From CAJCIY01 sp964245825 (GTDB lineage: Bacteria > Actinomycetota > Actinomycetes > Mycobacteriales > CAJCIY01), in assembly GCA_964245825.1 (NCBI GenBank), contig CAXTNT010000009.1:62001-126000 (forward strand): a stretch of 64,000 nt of DNA. Direction: 5' to 3'. The notes below the pieces were generated by a model. That model made no database searches. It worked only from the letters and a program-made list of their open reading frames with translations, and was not told where the DNA came from. The position numbers were made by a program, and so were the translations under genes. This document shows, piece by piece, positions 40,301 to 48,853 of this stretch (the stretch's first letter is position 1; each line of letters opens with the position of its first letter).

Positions 40301-42097
40301 GTGCGCGAGTACTCCGTACCCGAGGTGGTCCCCGACCCGGACCCGCACGCCACCATGGCCGACGCGGTGCGCCGGAACGCGGCGGAGGCGCCGGACGCGG
40401 TCGTCTTCTCCCGGCGGTCCGGGGCGGCGTGGCTGCCCGTCACGACGACGGAGTTCGCCGCGGAGGTCGAGGCCCTCGCGCGCGGGCTGGTCGGCAGCGG
40501 CGTCGGGGTGGGCGACCGGGTCGGGCTGATGAGCCGGACCCGGTACGAGTGGACGCTCGTCGACTACGCGATCTGGACCGCAGGGGCGGTTACCGTGCCG
40601 ATCTACGAGACCTCCAGCGCCGAGCAGGTCGAGTGGATCCTGGGCGATTCCGGTGCCGTCGCCCTCGTCGTGGAGACCCCCGGCCACGAGAAGGTCTACG
40701 CGGAGGTCAGCGCACAGCTGCCCGAGGTGCGGGCGGTCTGGCAGATCGAGGGCGGCGGTCTCGAGGAACTCACCAAGGCCGGCGAGGACCAGCCGGCCGA
40801 CACGCTCCTGGCACGCCGGTCCGGCCGCACCCCCGACGACGTGGCGACCATCGTCTACACCTCCGGAACGACGGGCCGACCCAAGGGCTGCGTGCTGACC
40901 CACCTGAACCTGCTCGGCACGGCCCGGTCCGCGGCGGCGGTCCTGCCCCAGATGTTCCACGAGGACGGCTCGACGCTGCTGTTCCTGCCCCTGGCCCATG
41001 TCTTCGGCCGGCTGATCCAGGGCGCCTGCGTGGAGAACCGGGTGCGCATGGGTCACACCGCGGACGTCCGGAACCTCGTCCCGGACCTCGGCACGTTCTC
41101 GCCCAGCTTCCTGCTGTCGGTCCCGCGGGTGTTCGAGAAGGTCTTCAACACCTACCAGCAGCGCGCGGAGGGGGCGGGCAAGGGCAAGATCTTCGGCCGC
41201 GGGGTCGCCGTGGCGATCGCGTACTCCGAGGCACTCGACCGCGGCGGCCCCGGCCTGCTGCTGAAGGCGCAGCATGCGTTCTTCGAGCGGGTGCTCTACG
41301 GGCCGCAGCTGCGGGCCCCTCTCGGTGGCCGGCTGCGGTTCGCGGTCTCCGGCGGCGCCCCGCTCGGCGCCCGGCTGGGGCACTTCTTCCGTGGCATCGG
41401 CATCACCATCCTCGAGGGGTACGGGCTCACCGAGACCACCGCGGCCGGCACGGTGAACACCGTCGACCACCTCCGGGTGGGGACCGTGGGCCGGCCGTCG
41501 CCGGGCTGCACCGTCCGTATCGCCGACGACGGCGAGGTCCTGATGCGCGGTCGGCACGTCTTCGCCGGCTACTGGCACAACACGCAGGCCACCGACGAGT
41601 CGATGCTCGGCGAGTGGTTCCACACCGGCGACGTCGGCGTGCTCGACGACGACGGCTACCTCGCCATCACCGGCCGCAAGAAGGAGCTGATCATCACCTC
41701 GGCCGGCAAGAACGTCGCCCCCGCCGTGCTGGAGGACCGGCTGCGCGCCCACCCGCTGGTGAGCCAGTGCGTGGTCGTCGGCGACGCCAGGCCCTTCATC
41801 GCCTGCCTGGTGACACTCGACTCCGACGCCATCGGACCCTGGTGCTCACAGCACGGCAAGCCGGCCGGCTGCGCGGTGGCCGACCTGGTGGACGACCCCG
41901 ACCTGCGCGCCGCGATCGAACAGGGGGTGGCCGAGGCCAACAAGGCGGTCTCGCACGCCGAGGCGATCAAGAAGTTCGCGATACTGCCGGCGGACTTCTC
42001 CGAGGGGGCCGGCACGCTGACGCCGTCGCTGAAGGTGAAGCGCAGCGTGGTGATGGCGCAGTACGCAGACGCCGTCGAGGCGCTGTACACGGGGTAG
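40301..42097 (+). CDS. fadD15: Long-chain fatty-acid-CoA ligase (FadD15 type)
   Basis: A 598-residue adenylate-forming enzyme. The AMP-binding motif YTSGTTGRPKG begins at Tyr186; LEGYGLTETTA and GEWFHTGDVG lie in the core, and the C-terminal hinge KKELIITSAGKNVAP and a catalytic Lys region follow. Activates long-chain fatty acids to acyl-CoA at the membrane face. GTG 40301 has GAGGAG upstream. Corresponds to Rv2187. Confidence 0.92.
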   Translation: MREYSVPEVVPDPDPHATMADAVRRNAAEAPDAVVFSRRSGAAWLPVTTTEFAAEVEALARGLVGSGVGVGDRVGLMSRTRYEWTLVDYAIWTAGAVTVPIYETSSAEQVEWILGDSGAVALVVETPGHEKVYAEVSAQLPEVRAVWQIEGGGLEELTKAGEDQPADTLLARRSGRTPDDVATIVYTSGTTGRPKGCVLTHLNLLGTARSAAAVLPQMFHEDGSTLLFLPLAHVFGRLIQGACVENRVRMGHTADVRNLVPDLGTFSPSFLLSVPRVFEKVFNTYQQRAEGAGKGKIFGRGVAVAIAYSEALDRGGPGLLLKAQHAFFERVLYGPQLRAPLGGRLRFAVSGGAPLGARLGHFFRGIGITILEGYGLTETTAAGTVNTVDHLRVGTVGRPSPGCTVRIADDGEVLMRGRHVFAGYWHNTQATDESMLGEWFHTGDVGVLDDDGYLAITGRKKELIITSAGKNVAPAVLEDRLRAHPLVSQCVVVGDARPFIACLVTLDSDAIGPWCSQHGKPAGCAVADLVDDPDLRAAIEQGVAEANKAVSHAEAIKKFAILPADFSEGAGTLTPSLKVKRSVVMAQYADAVEALYTG

Positions 42098-42126
42098 CTG
42101 CGGCGCACCATGACCCGCGAGGTCGC

Positions 42127-43302
42127 TTATCGCTCGGCCACGCCCGGCGCCCTCACGTCGTCGGGTCCGACGGCCTCGTCGCGCCCCTCCAGCAGCCCGT
42201 GCAGCCGGCGAGCCTGCACCTCCCAGCGCCACGCCCGCTCCACCCAGGCCCGACCCCGCTGCCCGGTGGCCCGGGCCAGCACCGGGTCGGCCAGAAAGCC
42301 GGCGACCGACCGGGCGACGGCGGCGACGTCTCGGCCGTCGAGCACCACCCCCGTCTGCCCTGGCAGCACGGCGTCCGGTGAGCCCCCGCTGTCGCCGGCG
42401 ACCACCGGCAGGCCGGTCGCACTGGCCTCCAGGAACACGATGCCGAGCCCCTCAACCTCCAGGCCGCGCCGACGCGTCCGGCATGGCATCGCAAACACGT
42501 CGCCGGCGTCGTAGTAGGCGGGCAGCTCCGCCCACGGCACCGACCCGGTGATCACCACATGGGACGCCACGTCGTGCTCGCGGGCGAGCCGCTCGATGGT
42601 GCTCCGGTACGGCCCGCCGCCCACGACCAGCAGCGCGGCACCCGGTACGCGGCGGCGGATCGCCGGCAGCGCCCGTACCAGCACGTCCTGGCCCTTGCGC
42701 TCGACGAGCCGGCTCACGCACACCACCACCGGCCGGTCGCCGAGCCCGAGTCGGGCCCGGACCTCCGCGCCCCCGCAGCCCGGCTGGAATGCCGTGGTGT
42801 CCACGCCGCTGGGCAGGTGCGCCAGAGATACGGCGCCCAGGGCGGGTGCCAGCCTGCGCCGCGTGTAGCTGCCCAGGTACGTCACCACGTCGACGACGGA
42901 CCCGACCCGGCGCAGCAGCTGGCGGGCGCCGGGCAGCGCCGCCCAGCCGACCTCGTGGCCGTGCGTCGAGGCCACGGCGCGGCGGATGCCGGCCCGCCGG
43001 CGCAGGGCCGGGGTGAGCAGGCCGAGCGGGGCCGCGGCGCCGTACCAGACGCGGTCGCAGCCCTCCGCCCGCGCGATGTCGGCGGCCCGACGGGCCACGG
43101 TGGGGGTCGGCAGCAGCACCCCGCCGGGGTGGCGCACGACCGGGTAGCCGCGGCCGGCGTCGAAGGCGGCCGAGCCGGCCCAGTCGCTGGCGTACACCAC
43201 CAGCGAACCGGCGGGCTGCCGGTCGGCGAGCGCCTGGACGAAGGCCTGGATCCCGCCGGGCCGGGGCGGGAAGTCGTTGGTGACGACGAGCGTGCGGCTC
43301 AT
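42127..43302 (-). CDS. pimB: GT4 glycosyltransferase, PimB-type mannosyltransferase
   Basis: A 391-residue GT-B enzyme. The N-terminal NDFPPRPGGIQAFVQALA loop and THGHEVGWA fit GDP-mannose-dependent phosphatidylinositol mannoside mannosyltransferases, and the C-terminal domain has VSRLVERKGQDVL and the EGLGIVFLEASATGLPVVAG donor motif. Likely adds the second mannose to phosphatidylinositol mannoside. Follows the acyl-CoA ligase tail to tail, as Rv2187-Rv2188c do. Confidence 0.88.
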   Translation of the reverse strand: MSRTLVVTNDFPPRPGGIQAFVQALADRQPAGSLVVYASDWAGSAAFDAGRGYPVVRHPGGVLLPTPTVARRAADIARAEGCDRVWYGAAAPLGLLTPALRRRAGIRRAVASTHGHEVGWAALPGARQLLRRVGSVVDVVTYLGSYTRRRLAPALGAVSLAHLPSGVDTTAFQPGCGGAEVRARLGLGDRPVVVCVSRLVERKGQDVLVRALPAIRRRVPGAALLVVGGGPYRSTIERLAREHDVASHVVITGSVPWAELPAYYDAGDVFAMPCRTRRRGLEVEGLGIVFLEASATGLPVVAGDSGGSPDAVLPGQTGVVLDGRDVAAVARSVAGFLADPVLARATGQRGRAWVERAWRWEVQARRLHGLLEGRDEAVGPDDVRAPGVAER

Positions 43303-43401
43303 CGCCCGCTCCGGGCCACAGCCGGGTCGTGGTCGCGCACCCCACTGCTGCGGGCGGCCGGCAGCGCGACCAGCTGCGACACCGCGGTCCGGCAGCTGCG
43401 G

Positions 43402-44025
43402 TCAGCGCGCACGCGGAGGGGCGCGCCGCGCGCGGGGGGGCGGCGCGGGGGTCGCCTCGAGGAACCCCAGCTGGGCGGCGTACGAGTCCAGGGCCGTCAC
43501 CTCTCGGGCGCCGGCGTCGAAGCGCCAGCGGGCCGCTCGGTGCCGGCCGCGGACCACCACATGCAGCAGCAGCGTCCACTGCCCGTCGGGCGCGCGCGCG
43601 GCACTCCACGAGGCGGACTCGGGTCGGGCCGCTGGCATGGCGGCGAGGTGGGCGCCGACCGCATCGACCAGCGGAACCGCCGACAGCCCGGCACGGGGAC
43701 GGCGCAGCACCGCGGCCTGCGCGGCGGCGACGACCCGCTCCTGCTCGGAACGCACCGGACCGGCGTACCGCTCCACCCGGGCGGCTGGCACGCCGGCCTC
43801 GGCGGCAACGTCGGCGACGGTCGCGCCGGCCCGCAGCCGCGCCTGGATGTCGCGGGGCGACAGCAGCGTCGGCGTCGTCACCCCGTCGGGATGTTCACCC
43901 CGGACGACGCGGGCGAGGCGCTCGTCCAGCGCGACGCTGTGCGTCGGCCGCGCGCCCGGGGCGGCCGCCAGGAGGACCTCTCGGCCATCGGCGCTGAGCG
44001 TCAGCACGTGCAGAGCGCGGACCAC
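43402..44025 (-). CDS. sepH: SepH-like cell-division protein (DUF3071)
   Basis: A 207-residue protein from GTG 44025. The N-terminal domain has the SepH/DUF3071 pattern: VRALHVLTLSADG, a SPRDIQARLRAGATVADVAAEAGVPAARVERYAGPV helix-turn-helix and a SEQERVVAAAQAAVLRR helix. In Streptomyces SepH binds FtsZ and stimulates Z-ring assembly. The usual long disordered C-terminal arm is short here; the protein ends in a Pro/Arg-rich stretch after about residue 195. Confidence 0.83.
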   Translation of the reverse strand: MVRALHVLTLSADGREVLLAAAPGARPTHSVALDERLARVVRGEHPDGVTTPTLLSPRDIQARLRAGATVADVAAEAGVPAARVERYAGPVRSEQERVVAAAQAAVLRRPRAGLSAVPLVDAVGAHLAAMPAARPESASWSAARAPDGQWTLLLHVVVRGRHRAARWRFDAGAREVTALDSYAAQLGFLEATPAPPPRARRAPPRAR

Positions 44026-44142
44026 GGCTTCTCCCGTCGGCGCGACCACGACGAACGGTCGGCGTCCGGGATCATCCCGGACGCGGGCCCCGCGGCGGCG
44101 CCGAACCGCCGTCAGAGGCGGGATCCGCCGAGCAGAGCCCCG

Positions 44143-45409
44143 TCAGAGGCGGGTGGCGCCCACCAGGTCGCCGTACAGCGGCCGCAGACCGACCCAGCCG
44201 CCGGAGTGGTTCGCGTCGATCATCTCGCCGCCGCCGACGTAGATGCCGACGTGGCCGATCGAGCCGCCTCCGCCGTAGAACACCAGGTCACCGGGCTGCA
44301 GCTGGGACAGCCCGACGTGGGTGCCGTAGCCGTACTGACCGGCGGCGCTGTGCGGGAGCGCGACCCCGGCATGGGCGAAGGCCCACATCACCAGCCCGGA
44401 ACAGTCGTAAGCACCGGGCCCGGCGGCGCCGTAGGCATAGGGCTTGCCCAGCTGGGAGAACGCCGCGGCGAGCGCGATACGCCCGACGCCCGATGCGCTG
44501 GGCGGCACATGGACGGTCGAGCGCGCCGTCGAGACGGTGACGGCTGGGGCGGCAGCGTGGGCGTGGGCCAGCTGCGCCGCCTGGCGCAGCGCGGCCGCGC
44601 GGGCGGCCGCCTGCCGGGCCAGCAGCTCTGCGCGCTGCCCGGCCTGCAGGTGTGAGAGCACCCCCTGCTCCTGGGCGATGACGTTCGTGATCCGGTTCTT
44701 GTCCGCCGCGAGCTTCGTCAGCGCCGCCGCCGCGCTCCGCGCCTGGGCTGCCGCCGTCTGCTCGGCAGAGGCCAGGATCTCGCGCTGCGCGCTGATCAGC
44801 AGGAGCGTCGCGTCGTTGCTGCGCGCCACCTCGTTGACGCCCGCCGCGCGTGCCAGCAGCTGCTGGGGGTTACCGCCGGCCAGCAGACTGTCGATGGGAT
44901 TCAGCCCACCGTTCGTGTACGACGCGGCCGCGAAGGCGGCGATGCCCCGCTGCAGCGTCGCCAGCTTCGCCGTCTGCACACCGACGGCCTGGGTCGCCGC
45001 CTTCGACTGGGCAGCCGCCGCGTCGGCGGCAATGACGCCCGCGTCGTAGGCCTCGGTGGCCTGGTCCTCCTGCACCTNNNNNNNNNNCGGTCAGCCGCAG
45101 CCCGACCCTGCCGTCGATCGGCGAGGTGATGCGCGCGTAGGCGATGTTGAGACGCTGCTGGTCCACGAGGGCCTGATCGGCGGCGACCGTGCCCTCCTGC
45201 ACCTGCAGGGCGGCCGTCTGCGCCTCAGCCTGGGCGACCGTGAGCGTCGGGGACGCCTGGCTCGAACCGCCCAGCGCCAGGGTGAGGGGCACCGCCAGCG
45301 CTAGCGCACCGGTTACCGCCACGAGCCCGCGGCGGCGCCGAGGCCGGGCCGGCGGGGGTGGGGGCTGGCTGTCGACAGCAGGGCAGAACTCGAGCGGGGG
45401 GGTCGCCAC
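44143..45409 (-). CDS. NlpC/P60 peptidoglycan hydrolase (RipC-like), interrupted by a scaffold gap
   Basis: The N-terminus (start 45409) has a cytoplasmic Pro/Arg stretch, a signal/anchor helix at about 29-52 (LVAVTGALALAVPLTLALGG) and the beginning of a coiled coil (LTVAQAEAQTAALQVQE). The C-terminal part, left of the gap, continues the coiled coil (DQATEAYDAGVIAADAA) and ends in an NlpC/P60 domain with Cys in AYDCSGLVMWAF and His in SIGHVGIYVGGG. Joining the halves at a shared 12-mer gives about 379 continuous residues, the usual length of Rv2190c-like endopeptidases that cut stem peptides. A c-di-AMP riboswitch precedes it. Confidence 0.88.
45078..45087. other. Scaffold gap (10 N)
   Basis: Ten undetermined bases inside the NlpC/P60 gene. 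The 12-mer CCTCCTGCACCT at its left edge (45066-45077) recurs at 45193-45204, so the true distance between the two flanks is probably negative (overlapping ends). Confidence 0.95.
45088..45192 (-). other. Foreign-looking fragment encoding part of an RND efflux adaptor
   Basis: In the minus-strand frame this 105-bp piece reads GTVAADQALVDQQRLNI followed by AYARITSPIDGRVGLRLT. That is the coiled-coil to lipoyl/barrel boundary of HlyD/MdtA-type periplasmic adaptors, which has no place in an NlpC/P60 protein. It is attached to the gap edge. Removing it restores a normal gene, so it is most likely an assembly chimera. Confidence 0.8.
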
Positions 45410-45435
45410 TGAGGCGGCACTCCTTGTCTTCCGGT

Positions 45436-45600
45436 GACCGCCTACCGGGTGAGCTGACGGGTTCGGGCGGGAAGCTGGCCCTACGGCTCCGTGTCCGGCT
45501 CGCCACGATGCGAGACAGGATCCGGTGGCCGATTCACCCCAGGGACACGAATGGGTCCCCGGCCCCGGTCCAAGGACCGAGCTCGGCGGTGCACCCCCGA
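45436..45600 (-). promoter_or_regulatory. ydaO/yuaA-type cyclic di-AMP riboswitch
   Basis: On the minus strand the leader contains the conserved blocks of the actinobacterial ydaO class: CCGAGCTCGG, GGGGACCCA, GGGGTGAATCGG, then AGGGCCAGCTTCCCGCCCGA, ACCCGTCAGCTCACCCGG and TAGGCGG. It ends 27 bp upstream of the NlpC/P60 start. This RNA class usually represses cell-wall hydrolase genes when c-di-AMP is high. The remainder of the 45409-45735 interval shows no gene. Confidence 0.88.
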
Positions 45601-45734
45601 TGCAGCCATGTCGACCGCGAGGAACGGGAGGGCGTCGTCACTGTAACGACCTGACCCGGGCAGGGCAACGGCAGCATCCACAGTGTGAGGTGGGTCTCCT
45701 TTGGGACGGAGGAGACCGGTGTGCGGCCACGCGC

Positions 45735-45962
45735 TCACCCCACCGCACGCCGCTCGTGCCGCAGCCGTGGCACCAGCCCGGCATCGGCCAACGCGCGTAG
45801 GGCCCGCCGGTCGTCCGGATCGAGGTGCACTGCGGCCGCTTCGGCAGGGCCGGGGGTGGCGGGCAGGCCGAGGCCCACCGGACCCAACAGGACCGTCACC
45901 ACGCAGTCGCCGCAGGCCACCCCGCGGGCCCCGCATCCGTCACAGTCGATCAGCACCGTCAC
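45735..45962 (-). CDS. Small conserved Cys-rich actinobacterial protein
   Basis: About 75 residues starting VTVLIDCDGCGARGVACGDC, with four cysteines in CxxC-like spacing, then a Leu-rich helical part (LDPDDRRALRALADAGLVPRLR). GTG 45962 is used; ATG 45971 and GTG 45956 are alternatives, since the GGAGGGA ribosome-binding site best suits the latter. Short proteins of this type are found beside the NlpC/P60 gene in other actinobacteria (recollection, not checked). Function unknown, possibly zinc-binding. Confidence 0.7.
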   Translation of the reverse strand: MTVLIDCDGCGARGVACGDCVVTVLLGPVGLGLPATPGPAEAAAVHLDPDDRRALRALADAGLVPRLRHERRAVG

Positions 45963-46046
45963 TCCCTCCACCCTGCTGGCGACGCCCCGGCTGGCACGTC
46001 GTACGGCAGAGGCTAGAAGCGGTGTCCGACAGTTCGGCGAGGCCGG

Positions 46047-46292
46047 TCAGGGAGCGGGGTCGGCACCGGGCCTGGGCACCAGCTCGATGCGGTCGACGCT
46101 GCCGCACCAGCGGCAGGAGACCTGCTCCGCAGCGTCAGCGACGACCTCGTGCTCCTCGACGTTGGGCTCCCCGGAGAGGTCGACGTGGACATAGTCGCGG
46201 CTGCGTGTGGTGCGGATCACGTCGAAGCGGGTGAGGTTGCCGCACACGCTGCAGCGCCAGCGGGTTCGGGCGTCGGGCAGCGGAACGGGCAC
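46047..46292 (-). CDS. Small zinc-ribbon protein
   Basis: An 81-residue protein from GTG 46292: WRCSVCGNLTRFDVIRTTR forms the first CxxC knuckle and VSCRWCGSVDRIELVPRPG the second. Spacing suits one zinc ribbon. It lies 11 bp after the HIT gene on the same strand, so co-transcription is likely. Function unknown. Confidence 0.75.
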   Translation of the reverse strand: MPVPLPDARTRWRCSVCGNLTRFDVIRTTRSRDYVHVDLSGEPNVEEHEVVADAAEQVSCRWCGSVDRIELVPRPGADPAP

Positions 46293-46303
46293 GACGCCAG
46301 AGG

Positions 46304-46714
46304 CTACCGGGAGCCGGCCGGCCCCAGCGCCGCGAGGAGCCGATCCTGGACGGCGTCCAGCGCCTCGGGGCTGGCGCCGGGATCGGCCCGGGCAAAGTCG
46401 ACGTCGGATTCCTGCTCGATCGGGATGAGGTGCAAGTGCACGTGCGGCACCTCGAGGCCGACCGCGAGGAGGGCCACCCGGCGGCAGGGGAAGGCCTGAC
46501 GCACCGCCAGACCGACCGTGTGGGCGACCGCGAACAGGTCCGCGCGGTCGGCGTCGTCGAGCTCGAGCCAGTCCGCGACCTCGTGGCGGGGCACGACGAG
46601 CACGTGACCGGGGCGGATCGGCGCGATGGTGAGGAACGCGACCGTCCGCGCGCCTCGGTGGACGAACCGTCCCGGCAACTCGCCATCGATGATCTTGGTG
46701 AACAGAGATGACAT
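46304..46714 (-). CDS. HIT family nucleotide-binding protein
   Basis: A 136-residue histidine-triad protein: SLFTKIIDGELPGRFVHR at the start, IRPGHVLVVPRHEVADWLEL in the middle and the triad VPHVHLHLIP. Hydrolyses or transfers nucleoside monophosphates from substrates such as adenosine phosphoramidates. It is divergent from the exonuclease gene with about 140 bp between them. Confidence 0.92.
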   Translation of the reverse strand: MSSLFTKIIDGELPGRFVHRGARTVAFLTIAPIRPGHVLVVPRHEVADWLELDDADRADLFAVAHTVGLAVRQAFPCRRVALLAVGLEVPHVHLHLIPIEQESDVDFARADPGASPEALDAVQDRLLAALGPAGSR

Positions 46715-46853
46715 CGTTCAACTCTCCTGGAGAGGATGAGGTTCAGTTTCTGCATCCGACGAGTCGACCCGGGGGACGCGTCGGGGTGATGCCGCACCGG
46801 GCGAGCCGTGAACCACCGGCATTCTGTCCGAGGGCGTTCCTACCGTGGCCGGC

Positions 46854-48581
46854 ATGGCATTCCCGGTCGCGACGCAGGCGTCCTTCGACGAGCTGGGCAC
46901 GCCGCTACGTGCCGTCGATTTCGTCGTCGTCGACCTGGAGACCACGGGGGGTTCGCCGGCCTCGTGTGAGATCACCGAGATCGGCGCCGTGCGGGTTCGT
47001 GGCGGGGCGACCCTCGGCGAGTTCCAGACCCTGGTGCGCCCGGCGGCGGCGATCCCGCCCTTCATAGCCGTGCTCACCGGCATCACGGACGCGATGGTCG
47101 CGACGGCCCCCGCGCTGTCCAGTGTGCTGCCCATGTTTCTCGAGTTCGCACGCGGCGCGGTGCTGGTCGCGCACAACGCGCCGTTCGACGTGGGCTTCCT
47201 GCGCCGCGGGGCCGAGCGGCTGGCCCTGCCCTGGCCCGGGTTCGCGGTGGTCGACACCGCGCGGCTGGGCCGCCGTGCCCTCAGCCGCGACGAAGCGCCC
47301 AACTGCAAGCTCGCGACCCTGGCGCGGCTGTTCCGGACGGAGACCGAGCCGTGCCACCGGGCGCTTGCCGACGCCCGGGCGACGGTAGGCGTGCTGCACG
47401 GCCTGCTCGAACGGGTCGGCAGCCTCGGTGTCCAGTCACTGGAGGAGCTGGTCGCCTTCTCCACACACGTCCCGGCGGCGGTGCGCCGCAAACGCCACCT
47501 CGCCGAGGGGGTCCCGCACGGACCGGGGGTCTACATCTTCCGCGACGCGCTGGGTCGCCCGCTGTACGTCGGCAAGGCCACCGACCTGCACGCGCGCGTC
47601 CGCGCCTACTTCACCGCCGCGGAGACCCGGCGCCGGATGGCCGAGATGGTGGTCGTCGCGGATCGTGTGGACGCCGTCCCCTGTCCGACCCTGCTCGAGG
47701 CCGAGGTACGGGAGTTGCGCGCCATCCGTGCCCTCCAGCCCCGCTACAACCGGCGCTCGCGGGCCAGCCGCGGCGAGACCTGGGTGCGCCTCACCCGCGA
47801 GGGCTTCCCACGGCTCTCGATCAGCCGCAGGCCCGGGGACGGTCCGCTCGCCGCCGGCGACATGGCACTGGGTCCCTTCGGCTCCCGGCAGGCCGCCGAG
47901 ACGGTGGTCGCCGCCCTCCACGACGCGCTGCTGCTCCGACGCTGCGCGGAGCGGATCCCGGTGCGCCGGCCACCGACCGGCTCGGCGTGCGCGCTGGCGG
48001 AACTGGGCCGCTGCCACGCGCCGTGCGAGGGGCGCGAGAGCGCCGCCGCGTACGCGGTGCACGTCGACCGCTTCCGGCTCGCGGTAGCCGCGGATGCTGG
48101 GGAGGTCGTCGCCAGGCTCGCCCGGCGAGTGGAGCGGCTGGCCGACGCGCAGCGCTACGAGGAGGCGGCCCAGCAGCGTGATCGGATCGCCGCGGTGGTG
48201 CGGGCCGCGGCGCGACGCCAGCGCGTCACCGCGCTGACGGCCGTCGAGGAGCTGGTCGCCGCACGGCCCACCGACGGCGGCTGGCAGCTCGCCGTGGTCC
48301 GCGGGGGCCGGCTGGTCGCCACAGCCGTCGCCCCCCGCGGGCAGGACCCCCGGGCGTACGTCCGGGCGGCGCAGGCCACGGCCGAGGGCGCGTCGGGCGC
48401 GACCAGCGAGGAGACCGAGATCGTGCTGCGCTGGCTGGCCGCGCCCGGCACCCGGCTCGTCGAGCTCACCGGCACCTGGTGCTCGCCCGCCCGGGGCGCG
48501 GGGCGACACCGGCGTTGGCTGGCCGCCCCCGCCCGCACCCCGTTCACCGACCGGCGGCAGCTGCGTACGGTGGACAGGTGA
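46854..48581 (+). CDS. DEDDh exonuclease fused to GIY-YIG/UvrC-like domain
   Basis: A 575-residue fusion. Residues 20-185 form a DnaQ-like exonuclease (VVDLETTGGSPAS, VLVAHNAPFDVGF, HRALADARATVG). Residues 215-300 are a GIY-YIG domain (GVYIFRDALGRPLYVGKATDL). The rest resembles the UvrC UVR region (RRVERLADAQRYEEAAQQRDRI) but lacks the UvrC C-terminal RNase H-like and helix-hairpin-helix domains. Corresponds to Rv2191, a mycobacterial repair nuclease related to Cho. ATG 46854 is used; GTG 46845 is possible. Its stop overlaps the next start by GTGA. Confidence 0.9.
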   Translation: MAFPVATQASFDELGTPLRAVDFVVVDLETTGGSPASCEITEIGAVRVRGGATLGEFQTLVRPAAAIPPFIAVLTGITDAMVATAPALSSVLPMFLEFARGAVLVAHNAPFDVGFLRRGAERLALPWPGFAVVDTARLGRRALSRDEAPNCKLATLARLFRTETEPCHRALADARATVGVLHGLLERVGSLGVQSLEELVAFSTHVPAAVRRKRHLAEGVPHGPGVYIFRDALGRPLYVGKATDLHARVRAYFTAAETRRRMAEMVVVADRVDAVPCPTLLEAEVRELRAIRALQPRYNRRSRASRGETWVRLTREGFPRLSISRRPGDGPLAAGDMALGPFGSRQAAETVVAALHDALLLRRCAERIPVRRPPTGSACALAELGRCHAPCEGRESAAAYAVHVDRFRLAVAADAGEVVARLARRVERLADAQRYEEAAQQRDRIAAVVRAAARRQRVTALTAVEELVAARPTDGGWQLAVVRGGRLVATAVAPRGQDPRAYVRAAQATAEGASGATSEETEIVLRWLAAPGTRLVELTGTWCSPARGAGRHRRWLAAPARTPFTDRRQLRTVDR

Positions 48582-48853
48582 TCACCGCCATCGTCCTGGT
48601 CACCGCCGAGGTGGACCGCATCCCCGAGGTGGCGGCGGCCCTCGCCGAGCTCGACGGCGTGACCGAGGTGTACTCCGTGGCGGGCGACGTCGACCTCGTC
48701 GCCATGGTTCGCGTCCGCGAGCACGACCAGCTCGCCGACGTCATCGCCGGCCGCCTCAACAAGACCGACGGGGTGCTGGCCACCACCACCCACGTCGCGT
48801 TCCGGGCCTACAGCCGTCACGACCTGGAGTCGGCCTTCTCCCTCGGGAGCTAG
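48578..48853 (+). CDS. Lrp/AsnC ligand-binding domain protein (stand-alone RAM domain)
   Basis: A 91-residue protein: VITAIVLVTAEVDRIPEVAAALAELDGVTEVYSVAGDVDLVAMVRV is the RAM ligand-binding fold without the DNA-binding helix-turn-helix. Probably binds amino acids. GTG 48578 overlaps the upstream stop. Its TAG shares the palindrome CTAG with the stop of trpD on the other strand, so the two genes overlap by 4 bp tail to tail. Confidence 0.9.
   Translation: MITAIVLVTAEVDRIPEVAAALAELDGVTEVYSVAGDVDLVAMVRVREHDQLADVIAGRLNKTDGVLATTTHVAFRAYSRHDLESAFSLGS

Noticed and set aside
45088..45409. A real fusion of an NlpC/P60 protein with an efflux adaptor
   Set aside because: The adaptor segment abuts the N gap and is removed cleanly by joining two identical 12-mers; a chimera is the simpler explanation.
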